This document shows, piece by piece, positions 1 through 5,535 of a DNA stretch of 7,305 bases. The notes beneath the pieces are model-generated. The model was not told the origin of the DNA and made no database searches. It was given only the letters and a program-made list of their open reading frames with translations. This DNA is from Ruminococcaceae bacterium UBA1320 (GTDB taxonomy: Bacteria > Bacillota > Clostridia > Oscillospirales > Ethanoligenentaceae). The stretch's first letter is position 1, and each line of letters begins with the position of its first letter. The stretch is taken from contig DBTI01000020.1 of the NCBI GenBank assembly GCA_002306975.1, positions 1 to 7,305 on the forward strand, given 5' to 3'. The translations under genes were made by a program, and so were the position numbers.

Positions 1-119
1 TCAAGCGCGGCTGCCAGCGCTTCTTCGCACAGATTGTCCCCTCGCAGCGCCTCAAGTGCCGCCGGTGTCAAATGCCCATCGCTGGCAAACATTCCGATTA
101 ACGCTACTTTTTCACTCAC
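1..119 (-). CDS. Probable anti-sigma factor, N-terminal part only (runs off the left edge)
   Basis: The frame opens with GTG at 119-117 and stays open to the window edge, giving 39 codons. It reads VSEKVALIGMFAS, then DGHLTPAALEALRGDNL, then CEEALAAALE. The 'HLTxxALEAL..' opening resembles the N-terminal segment of zinc-finger-type anti-sigma factors, which usually continue into an H-x3-C-x2-C motif; that part would lie outside the window. The GTG overlaps the TGA of the upstream sigma gene as GTGA, a classic translational coupling arrangement, and a strong GGGAGGAGG sequence lies 7 nt upstream. Position directly after an ECF sigma factor is the main reason for the functional call. If correct, the protein would bind and hold the sigma factor inactive until a signal arrives. 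The product is inferred; the existence of the gene is well supported. Confidence 0.65.
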   Translation of the reverse strand, partial: MSEKVALIGMFASDGHLTPAALEALRGDNLCEEALAAAL

Positions 120-625
120 GCCGGTTCCTCCTCCCATAAAGCTCTTAAAAGTTTTTTTGCACGGTAAAGCTGTGTCTCAAGTGTTTTTAAATTTTGTCCT
201 GTATCACGCGACAGCTCCGATAATTTGATGTTGCCGCAAAAATAGCTTGTGGCAGTGGATTTGTAAGGCTCTTTAAGCTGATTGCATAAATCATATACCC
301 TTTGAGCGGTATCCTTCTCAATAAGCTCTTTTTCAGGGGAGCCCTTCTTATCTTCAAGGAAGCCAAGCTCCTCGTCTGTAAGGCTGCCGGTTTTTCGCGA
401 CGGGCTTTTGAGATAGTCGCGGCATTTGTTGGCGGCAATGGCGGTAAGCCATGCCTTGGGATTTTTACCGTCAAAGGAATCAAGGTGTCTGTAAGCGGAC
501 AAAAAGGTTTCCTGAGCCAAATCTTCGGCGTCAAAATAATTTTTTGTAAAGGAAAGGCAGATGGTGAAAATTAGTCTTTGATACTTTGTGATACAGGATG
601 CAAACTGTTCTTTTTGTATAACCAT
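116..625 (-). CDS. ECF-type (sigma-70 family) RNA polymerase sigma factor
   Basis: This 169-residue protein has the two-domain layout of extracytoplasmic-function sigma factors, which direct RNA polymerase to a small stress or signal regulon. Region 2 spans about residues 14-75 and contains DAEDLAQETFLSAYRHL (32-48), followed by KAWLTAIAANKCRDYLKS. A charged linker (about 76-105) leads to region 4 (about 108-163) with a helix-turn-helix near KLSELSRDTGQN and the closing LETQLYRAKKLLRALW. Region 4 keeps the usual helix pattern but departs from the common 'GxSxGTVKSRLxRAR' wording, so its family assignment rests mainly on region 2. I chose the ATG at 625 because AAAGGGGCGG lies just upstream; a longer open frame to 685 lacks a ribosome binding site and adds residues without family resemblance. 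The next gene overlaps by 4 nt and is probably its anti-sigma factor. No region 1 or regions 3 are present, as expected for ECF proteins. Confidence 0.9.
   Translation of the reverse strand: MVIQKEQFASCITKYQRLIFTICLSFTKNYFDAEDLAQETFLSAYRHLDSFDGKNPKAWLTAIAANKCRDYLKSPSRKTGSLTDEELGFLEDKKGSPEKELIEKDTAQRVYDLCNQLKEPYKSTATSYFCGNIKLSELSRDTGQNLKTLETQLYRAKKLLRALWEEEPA
127..135 (-). promoter_or_regulatory. Shine-Dalgarno site for the anti-sigma gene, inside the sigma factor gene
   Basis: The minus strand reads GGGAGGAGG here, 7 nt before the GTG at 119. It fixes the GTG as the start and lies within the last codons of the sigma gene (its C-terminal WEEEPA), so the two proteins are probably made in coupled amounts. 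Confidence 0.75.
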
Positions 626-688
626 CACCGCCCCTTTTTTGTCCTTACAAAAGATATAACGATTTTGTGGTAAAACACACTTCAAGTT

Positions 689-717
689 ATTATAACATTT
701 CTAAAATATATTTATAA
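689..717 (-). promoter_or_regulatory. Candidate promoter for the sigma/anti-sigma operon
   Basis: On the minus strand a perfect TATAAT (694-689) is preceded at 17 nt by TTATAA (717-712), a poor match to a -35 box. The predicted transcript start near 682 would give a leader of about 57 nt. I could not find a convincing ECF-type 'AAC...' -35 element here, so autoregulation by the sigma factor is not shown by the sequence. Confidence 0.35.
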
Positions 718-720
718 CAT
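690..720 (-). repeat. TTATAACAT direct repeat pair across the sigma-gene promoter
   Basis: The 9-mer TTATAACAT occurs at 690-698 and 712-720, 22 bp apart, or about two helical turns. One copy overlaps the candidate -10 hexamer and the other the -35 region. A related inverted form, ATGTTATTATAA, lies at 764-775. In a region this AT-rich the repeats could be coincidental. Confidence 0.35.
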
Positions 721-744
721 AAAGAAATTGTTGCGTAAAACCCT

Positions 745-773
745 TTGAGTTGCATAGAAATTAATGTTATTAT
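745..773 (+). promoter_or_regulatory. Candidate sigma-A promoter for the orphan membrane protein gene
   Basis: TTGAGT (745-750) and TATTAT (768-773) are separated by exactly 17 nt on the plus strand, with four of six and five of six matches to the consensus boxes. It faces the gene at 867 and predicts a leader of roughly 85-90 nt. A tandem TATAAGTG repeat (771-778 and 780-787, period 9) overlaps the -10 box and the likely start site. Confidence 0.45.
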
Positions 774-819
774 AAGTGATATAAGTGTTTGGAATTGAAA
801 AGTTTGTTCACAGATATTT

Positions 820-835
820 CGGTATTTTCATATGG
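820..835 (+). repeat. 16-nt direct repeat, left copy, upstream of the orphan gene
   Basis: CGGTATTTTCATATGG occurs here and again, identically, at 1316-1331. Allowing small mismatches, similarity extends on both sides: gatattt versus gaatttt to the left and a run of Ts to the right. The copies bracket the AT-rich gene at 867-1292 and lie 496 bp apart. CATATG within it is a palindrome. Confidence 0.8.
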
Positions 836-866
836 GTTTTTGACTAATTCTTAGGCGATGATTTAA

Positions 867-1292
867 ATGTGGCTATTTGTGAAACACCATAAAAAATTAA
901 TTGTTATTATATCATCTTTAATCTGTTTACTTATAATATTTATTGCGCTTCTTAAAATCACGTTAGGCTTCAGCGGAATGCCGATTACGGGAAAAGTAGT
1001 TTTTTCGGATGAGTGTGAGTGGATTAAAATTCAGATACCTGATTATAACGGATATTACTACAATGTCACAGACATAGGCGCATTCACAAACAATATAGAT
1101 AAACATATTGGTAGAATTAATTATAACGGTACAAGTATTATTCCAGCCACTATATATGACGTTTATTCTTTGAAAAATCATCCGAATCAGGATATTATCG
1201 CGCTAAAAACGAAATACGGATATTTGTTGGCTGTAAGAGGAGAGAAGGAACCTGGTGGAAACGGGCCGGTAATAGTTAAAAGCGCAAAATGA
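867..1292 (+). CDS. Small membrane-anchored protein of unknown function
   Basis: I do not recognise this 141-residue protein. It begins MWLFVKHHKKL, a short positive patch, followed by one strongly hydrophobic segment at about residues 11-33, which suggests an N-terminal membrane anchor with the remaining 105 or so residues outside the cell. The outer part is rich in Tyr, Asn and Ile, has one Cys (residue 50) apart from Cys20 in the anchor, and has no motif that I can name; no lipobox is visible. The start is not well fixed: AGGCG lies about 9 nt upstream of the ATG, a weak ribosome binding site. The gene is visibly more AT-rich than lysS or greA nearby, is the only plus-strand gene in the window, and is bracketed by 16-nt direct repeats. 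This suggests later acquisition, though coding for a hydrophobic, Asn/Ile/Tyr-rich protein also raises AT content. Confidence 0.7.
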   Translation: MWLFVKHHKKLIVIISSLICLLIIFIALLKITLGFSGMPITGKVVFSDECEWIKIQIPDYNGYYYNVTDIGAFTNNIDKHIGRINYNGTSIIPATIYDVYSLKNHPNQDIIALKTKYGYLLAVRGEKEPGGNGPVIVKSAK

Positions 1293-1315
1293 TAATTTTT
1301 CTATTTTGAATTTTC

Positions 1316-1331
1316 CGGTATTTTCATATGG
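1316..1331 (+). repeat. 16-nt direct repeat, right copy, downstream of the orphan gene
   Basis: This is the second exact copy of CGGTATTTTCATATGG (first at 820-835). It begins 24 nt after the stop codon of the orphan gene and ends 8 nt before the terminator hairpin of the opposing operon. Confidence 0.8.
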
Positions 1332-1339
1332 TTTTAAAA

Positions 1340-1370
1340 AAGGCGTATGCACCCACGGTGCATACGCCTT
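1340..1370 (-). terminator. Intrinsic terminator of the greA-lysS operon
   Basis: AAGGCGTATGCACC (1340-1353) pairs perfectly with 1357-1370, a 14-bp stem with a 3-nt loop. On the minus strand the stem is followed by a continued run of T, TTTTTT in total including the stem end, so it fits a Rho-independent terminator for the operon ending at 1391. On the plus strand the stem is followed by AAATAC instead, so it would only be a weak stop for the orphan gene. Confidence 0.85.
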
Positions 1371-1390
1371 AAATACAGCGAAACATAAAA

Positions 1391-2008
1391 TTATTTAGAA
1401 AACTTCGCGTTTTCCAAAAGCTTTTTAATAATACTGATATTGTTCTTGTAAGTATCACTGTTACTGTCGATTGCACGAATAGACAATGTCAGGCTTTGTA
1501 GACTGCTGTTTACACCGTTGATTTTAAAATCAGGCAGGTCGGAAATATTAATTTTGTCAGTTGCGGGTGCTTTTGAGTCAATCGTGTTAAACTTGGTAAA
1601 AAATGCGCCGTCGCTATCCATCCATTTATAATAAGTATCATCGGTAACAAATAAGGAGACATCGGAGCTTTGTATTTCAGCTCCAAGCTTTTGCGTCAGT
1701 GTATAATTTGTTGCTCCGTTCTTATCGTTGCCGCTAAAGAAAAACTGTTCAACCGAAACAACTTTGTGGCCGTCGTGGTTGACGTCGGCGGTATAGTTAG
1801 AAAGCATATTTTCAACGCTTGTAAGCTCATCATCCGACAAATTAACGCTGTTGGAAACCAAAATCACAGTTGCGTCGGGAAGAATACGGTCAACGCACTG
1901 TTTAACAAGAACAGCGACAACAAGTATCGCAATAACCGCAACGATAGTGTGGATTTTATAGTAGTACCAATAGTTTGTCCACTTCTTGTGGAACTGTTCT
2001 TTTGTCAT
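1391..2008 (-). CDS. Single-pass membrane protein of unknown function, third gene of the greA-lysS operon
   Basis: I cannot assign a function to this 205-residue protein. It starts with a basic and aromatic stretch (KKWTNYWYYYKIH, residues 8-20), then a single hydrophobic helix at about 20-36, then a soluble domain of about 165 residues that should lie outside the membrane. Similar short proteins with a 'YYK.H' lead-in to one helix are common in clostridial genomes, from general familiarity. The domain contains DVNHDG (75-80), which resembles the first half of a calcium-binding DxNxDG loop, but the hydrophobic and acidic residues that normally follow are out of register. The ATG at 2008 is chosen over one at 2026 because GGAGG lies 7 nt upstream. 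The gene follows lysS by 32 nt and precedes the operon terminator, so it is probably co-transcribed; it need not share a function with lysS. Confidence 0.8.
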   Translation of the reverse strand: MTKEQFHKKWTNYWYYYKIHTIVAVIAILVVAVLVKQCVDRILPDATVILVSNSVNLSDDELTSVENMLSNYTADVNHDGHKVVSVEQFFFSGNDKNGATNYTLTQKLGAEIQSSDVSLFVTDDTYYKWMDSDGAFFTKFNTIDSKAPATDKINISDLPDFKINGVNSSLQSLTLSIRAIDSNSDTYKNNISIIKKLLENAKFSK

Positions 2009-2040
2009 AATAAACCTCCGTGGCAACAGCGAAACGTATA

Positions 2041-3570
2041 TTAATCTCTATTTTTCATCGTGGGGAAGAGCAGAACATCTCTGATTGACGGGCTGTCGGT
2101 CAGCAGCATGACAAGGCGGTCGATGCCGATTCCAAGCCCGCCTGTGGGCGGCATGCCGTATTCAAGCGCGGTGACAAAATCATCGTCCATCATGCCTGCT
2201 TCAGCGTCGCCGCCCTCACGCAGCTTCATTTGATCCAAAAAGCGCTCGCGCTGGTCGATCGGATCGTTAAGTTCGGAATAGGCGTTGCCCATCTCGCGGC
2301 GGGTGATAAAGAACTCAAACCGTTCGGTAAGTTCAGGCATGTCCGGCTTGCGCTTTGTAAGCGGTGAAACCTCGACAGGATAGTCAAGAATAAAGGTAGG
2401 CTGCACAAGGTGCTCCTCAACCTTTTCGTCAAAAACCGCATAGAGTGCATCGCCCCAGCCTTTGTCGGCGGAAACTTCAATGCCGACGGACTTTGCTGCT
2501 TCACGCGCTTTTTCGTCGTCGCCGTGGATGGCGGCAAAATCCAAACCACAGAATTCCTTAACCGCGTCAAGCATGGTCAGCCTGCGCCACGGCGGGGTAA
2601 GGTCGATTTCCTCGCCGCCATAGGTTACCTTCATGGTGCCGAGCACTTCCTGGGCTATAGAGGAAATCATCTGCTCCGTAAGGCGCATCATACCGTTATA
2701 GTCGGTGAACGCCTCATACAGCTCGACTGTTGTAAATTCGGGGTTGTGTTTGATGTCGATGCCCTCATTGCGGAATATCCTGCCTATTTCATAGACCTTT
2801 TCCATGCCGCCGACGATAAGGCGCTTTAAGTTCAGTTCTGTTGCAATGCGCAGGAACAGATCCATGTTGAGCGCATTGTGATGGGTGACAAAGGGGCGCG
2901 CGGTCGCGCCGCCCTGTATTGTGCCAAGCACCGGCGTTTCAACCTCGATATAGCCCTGCTTTTCAAGGAAGGTGCGCATGCTGCTGATTATCTTGCTGCG
3001 CTTTATAAATGTATCCTTGACCTCCGGGTTTACGATAAGGTCAACATAGCGCTGGCGATAGCGCATTTCGGTATCTTTAAGCCCGTGAAACTTTTCGGGA
3101 AGGGGCAGCAGAGACTTTGACAAAAGGGTAACTTCATTCGCGTGAATGGAAATTTCACCGCGGCGTGTGCGGAACACTAGCCCTTTAACGCCGATGATGT
3201 CACCGATATCCCACTTTTTAAACTCTGCGAAGTTGTCGTCGCCCACATCGTTAATTCTCACATAAACCTGCATGCGGCCGGTTGAATCGTGAACATCGAT
3301 GAAGTTTGCCTTTCCCATATCGCGGCGGCTCATAAGTCGGCCCGCTATATTAACCACCTTGCCGTCATACTCTTCGAAATTTTCCGCAATTGTTTTGTTG
3401 AGAACGTCACGGTCATAGCTTGTTATCTTGAACGGGTCACGACCCGTGTCTTGGAGTTCTTTAAGCTTATCGTGCCTTATTTTTATAATTTCACTTAGTT
3501 CCTGTTGAACCTGTGCTTCATCCTCGACTGTATTGTTTTGATTTTCATTAGTGTTGTTGTTTTCCGCCAT
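2041..3570 (-). CDS. lysS: Lysyl-tRNA synthetase, class II
   Basis: This cytoplasmic enzyme attaches lysine to tRNA-Lys using ATP. The 509-residue length is normal for bacterial LysS. After a polar N-terminal tail (1-25, rich in Asn and Glu), an OB-fold anticodon-binding domain spans about 74-150 and includes ANFIDVHDSTGRMQVYV (88-104). The catalytic domain carries class II motif 1 (about 197-215, FLEKQGYIEVETPVL), motif 2 (about 264-287, RIFRNEGIDIKHNPEFTTVELY region) and motif 3 (about 475-495, PPTGGLGIGIDRLVMLL). The segment with ATARPFVTHHNALNMDLFLRIA (222-243) and the C-terminal SIRDVLLFPTMK are also characteristic. All key motif arginines and acidic residues appear present. The start is supported by AGGAGGTTCAAATG. 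It lies 26 nt after greA, the usual greA-lysS order in Firmicutes. The upstream leader shows no T-box sequence, so charging-dependent control of that type is not indicated. Confidence 0.98.
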   Translation of the reverse strand: MAENNNTNENQNNTVEDEAQVQQELSEIIKIRHDKLKELQDTGRDPFKITSYDRDVLNKTIAENFEEYDGKVVNIAGRLMSRRDMGKANFIDVHDSTGRMQVYVRINDVGDDNFAEFKKWDIGDIIGVKGLVFRTRRGEISIHANEVTLLSKSLLPLPEKFHGLKDTEMRYRQRYVDLIVNPEVKDTFIKRSKIISSMRTFLEKQGYIEVETPVLGTIQGGATARPFVTHHNALNMDLFLRIATELNLKRLIVGGMEKVYEIGRIFRNEGIDIKHNPEFTTVELYEAFTDYNGMMRLTEQMISSIAQEVLGTMKVTYGGEEIDLTPPWRRLTMLDAVKEFCGLDFAAIHGDDEKAREAAKSVGIEVSADKGWGDALYAVFDEKVEEHLVQPTFILDYPVEVSPLTKRKPDMPELTERFEFFITRREMGNAYSELNDPIDQRERFLDQMKLREGGDAEAGMMDDDFVTALEYGMPPTGGLGIGIDRLVMLLTDSPSIRDVLLFPTMKNRD

Positions 3571-3596
3571 TTGAACCTCCTGCCGCTGTCTACGGC

Positions 3597-4070
3597 TTAT
3601 TTCGCTATTTCAATAATTTTAAGCTCAATTAATCCGCCAGGTGCATCAACCGTAACGGTTTCACCGGACGCGTGACCCAAAAGTGCCTTGCCAAAAGGCG
3701 ACTCGTCCGAGATACGGTTTATATCGGGATCTGCTTCGGTTGAGCCAACAATGGAATAAACGGTTTGCTCGTTGAATTCAATATCAAGAACCGTTACCTT
3801 TGAGCCAAGATTTACAGTTTCGGTGCTTATTTCATCGTCGTCGATGAGTTTAACGTTTTTGAGCATTGCTTCTATCGTGGCAATACGTGACTCGATCATT
3901 GCCTGTTCGTTCTTTGCCTCGTCATATTCGCTGTTTTCCGACAAATCGCCGAAAGACAATGCGACCTTGATTTTTTCAGCAATCTCTTTGCGTTTTTCAG
4001 TTTTAAGCTGTTCAAGTTCATCCTCAAGTTTTTTGAGGCCTTCATCAGTCAGAATAATCTGTTTCGCCAT
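3597..4070 (-). CDS. greA: Transcription elongation factor GreA
   Basis: GreA enters the secondary channel of backtracked RNA polymerase and stimulates cleavage of the RNA 3' end so that elongation can resume. The 157-residue length is typical. The N-terminal coiled coil covers about residues 1-76, with the tip loop GDLSENSEYDEAK at 41-53; D42 and E45 correspond to the conserved acidic pair that places magnesium in the polymerase active site. The C-terminal FKBP-like domain (about 80-157) has the family signature around RISDESPFGKALLGH (119-133) and ends in GLIELKIIEI. The start is fixed by GAAGGAGAG (4086-4078) 7 nt upstream. It is the first gene of an operon with lysS and a membrane protein gene, downstream of a consensus promoter at 4239-4211. 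No missing residues or disruption are seen. Confidence 0.98.
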   Translation of the reverse strand: MAKQIILTDEGLKKLEDELEQLKTEKRKEIAEKIKVALSFGDLSENSEYDEAKNEQAMIESRIATIEAMLKNVKLIDDDEISTETVNLGSKVTVLDIEFNEQTVYSIVGSTEADPDINRISDESPFGKALLGHASGETVTVDAPGGLIELKIIEIAK

Positions 4071-4116
4071 GTCTTTTCTCTCCTTCGGCGGTCAAGCCGC
4101 AAATGCATTTTAAAAT

Positions 4117-4143
4117 AAGCGCCAGCTACGGTTAGCGGCGCCT
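4117..4143 (-). promoter_or_regulatory. GC-rich hairpin in the greA leader, followed by a T-rich run
   Basis: On the minus strand AGGCGCC (4143-4137) pairs with GGCGCTT (4123-4117) with one G-U pair, and an inner GCT/AGC extends the stem past one bulged T. It is followed directly by ATTTTAAAA. The shape resembles a weak intrinsic terminator or attenuator, but the T run is interrupted and may not terminate well. Confidence 0.45.
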
Positions 4144-4152
4144 GAAAAGCAT
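4132..4152 (-). other. Possible leader peptide mini-ORF (M-L-F-R-R-R) upstream of greA
   Basis: ATG at 4152-4150 is preceded by AAAAGGAATT, a plausible but close-set ribosome binding site, and reads six codons (ATG CTT TTC AGG CGC CGC) before TAA at 4134-4132. The three arginine codons make up most of the 5' arm of the hairpin at 4143-4117, so a ribosome here would melt it. Short ORFs like this arise by chance; translation is not shown. Confidence 0.3.
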
Positions 4153-4210
4153 AATTCCTTTTGGGTTTTGTCTTTATCAATAATCGGACAGCGATCTTCT
4201 TAATAAAGGT

Positions 4211-4239
4211 ATTATAGTAAACGGGCGGTAAACTGTCAA
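4211..4239 (-). promoter_or_regulatory. Consensus sigma-A promoter of the greA-lysS operon
   Basis: TTGACA (4239-4234) and TATAAT (4216-4211) are both perfect and are separated by exactly 17 nt. Transcription should start near 4204, giving a leader of about 134 nt before greA. A perfect match of this type suggests strong, largely constitutive expression, fitting for a housekeeping operon. Confidence 0.9.
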
Positions 4240-4252
4240 GCCCGAACCCGAT

Positions 4253-4288
4253 TTTCAACACAAACATAATTATGAAAATGCGTTGAAA
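4253..4288 (-). repeat. Nested inverted repeats upstream of the greA promoter
   Basis: TTTCAAC (4253-4259) and GTTGAAA (4282-4288) form 7-nt inverted arms around an almost concentric 10-nt palindrome, CATAATTATG (4265-4274). The element lies just downstream of the ROK gene stop and centred about 65 nt before the predicted greA transcript start. It could be a protein-binding site. It lacks a following T run on the minus strand, so it is a poor terminator candidate. Confidence 0.4.
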
Positions 4289-4315
4289 TTTATACTGCTG
4301 CCAAAATATAAAATC

Positions 4316-5509
4316 TTAATCTTTGAGAAATTTTTTCGGTGACTCAAACATCTGCCGGATCACACATGTCGCCGCGCCTTTTATCGGCGCTTCGTCACGC
4401 AAGGATGAAAAAACGATTTTCGTATCGATGTCGGAGTATTTCAGGCAGTGGCTGCTTGTTTCCTTTTTGAGCGCCGGCATTGTTATTTCGGAGATTTTTG
4501 TCAGATGCCCGTTTATAACAATAAGCAGCGGTGAAAGTGCATTTATTATATTCCCAACTTCTATGCCGATATACCGGATGCTCCTGAGAATCTCTTCCAA
4601 GGCATCCTTGTCACCGTCTTTTGCGATGTATAAAAGCCCTTCATAATTTTTGCAGTTCAGCGGCAGATTATTTGCTGCTCTGCGCTTTTTATAACTTTCA
4701 AATACAGCTTTTTCAGAGGCAAGTGCCTGAAGGCAACCGCGGTTTCCGCAAGAGCAAAGCGGGCCGTCAGGCTCAATTGCGGCGTGACCGAATTCACCCG
4801 CGAAGCCGCCCTGACCTTTAAAAAGCTCGTTGCCGCTTATAATACTGCCGCCGATCCCGGGCCCTATATAAAGATAAATGTAATCCTTAACGCCAAACGC
4901 AAGACCACACCAGCTTTCGGCAAGCGCCATTGCGCGGACGTCGTTTTCCATAAACACCGGCAGACCGGACGCTTCTGCGAACATGTCGCCCATTTTTATG
5001 TTCGACCAGCCAAGGTTGGGTGCAAAAACAAGAAGCCCCTCGTCGCTGCGCACAAGGCCGTGGGTGCAGACGCCGATGCCGGCAAGGTCTTTTACGCCGG
5101 CTTTGACTTTTGCCTGTTCAAGAAGCTGGAGTCCCAGCTTGACGGCCTCCTGAGGTGAGGCAGATTCGATCGGGGCGCGGGCCGAGCCGAGTATTTCGGC
5201 GCTGACGTTAGACACCGCGGCCTCGATAGCAGTTGAGCCGATGTGTATTCCGCCAACATAACATGCCGTTTTATTTATTGATATGAGAACGGGCTTCCGT
5301 CCGCCGCTTGACTCGCCGCGATCCATTTCCTTTATCAGATTGATACTGATAAGTTCCGCTGTTATATTTGACACGGTGGCAGGTGTAAGCCCTGTGCCAC
5401 GCGCGATATCGGCACGCGATATCGACCCTTTTTCTCGAATCATGTTAAGGATGCATGCTGTGTTAATGTTTTTTATTAGCTCAAAGCTGCCTGTTAACGG
5501 CTGCTGCAT
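4316..5509 (-). CDS. ROK-family transcriptional regulator (NagC/XylR type)
   Basis: The 397-residue protein joins an N-terminal winged helix-turn-helix (about 15-65, with SRADIARGTGLTPATVSNIT as the DNA-contacting part) to a sugar-kinase-like ROK domain, the layout of NagC, Mlc and XylR repressors. Such proteins bind DNA and release it when a sugar or sugar derivative binds. The ROK signature is clear: YIGPGIGGSIISGNELF (214-230), GFAGEFGH (235-242) and LCSCGNRGCLQA (251-262), giving H242, C252, C254 and C259 as structural zinc ligands. The kinase phosphate-binding 'DIGGT' motif is altered to HIGST (89-93), while the aspartate equivalent to the kinase catalytic base (D190 in MENDVRA) remains. 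I infer a regulator without kinase activity. GGAGG 5 nt before the ATG fixes the start. It follows the protease gene by 26 nt and is probably in its operon. The ligand and target genes cannot be read from the sequence. Confidence 0.93.
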   Translation of the reverse strand: MQQPLTGSFELIKNINTACILNMIREKGSISRADIARGTGLTPATVSNITAELISINLIKEMDRGESSGGRKPVLISINKTACYVGGIHIGSTAIEAAVSNVSAEILGSARAPIESASPQEAVKLGLQLLEQAKVKAGVKDLAGIGVCTHGLVRSDEGLLVFAPNLGWSNIKMGDMFAEASGLPVFMENDVRAMALAESWCGLAFGVKDYIYLYIGPGIGGSIISGNELFKGQGGFAGEFGHAAIEPDGPLCSCGNRGCLQALASEKAVFESYKKRRAANNLPLNCKNYEGLLYIAKDGDKDALEEILRSIRYIGIEVGNIINALSPLLIVINGHLTKISEITMPALKKETSSHCLKYSDIDTKIVFSSLRDEAPIKGAATCVIRQMFESPKKFLKD

Positions 5510-5535
5510 ATTATCCTCCGTTTGTCTATACAGAA

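Noticed and set aside
626..685. Longer version of the sigma factor starting at 685 (MKCVLPQN...).
   Set aside because: There is no ribosome binding site for that start, the extra 20 residues do not resemble ECF N-termini, and AAAGGGGCGG directly precedes the ATG at 625.
1375..2035. The 10-mer ACAGCGAAAC flanks the membrane protein gene, at 1375-1384 and 2026-2035.
   Set aside because: A 10-nt match over a few hundred bases arises often enough by chance, the similarity hardly extends, and the gene sits in an ordinary operon position with normal spacing.
2226..3120. Several open frames of 80-140 codons on both strands inside lysS.
   Set aside because: They are shadows of a long, GC-richer, fully conserved gene; none has a ribosome binding site or protein-like content of its own.
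4071..4204. T-box or lysine riboswitch in the leader of the greA-lysS operon.
   Set aside because: The leader is short, lacks the conserved T-box antiterminator sequence (AGGGTGGNACCGCG), and shows no lysine aptamer core that I can recognise.
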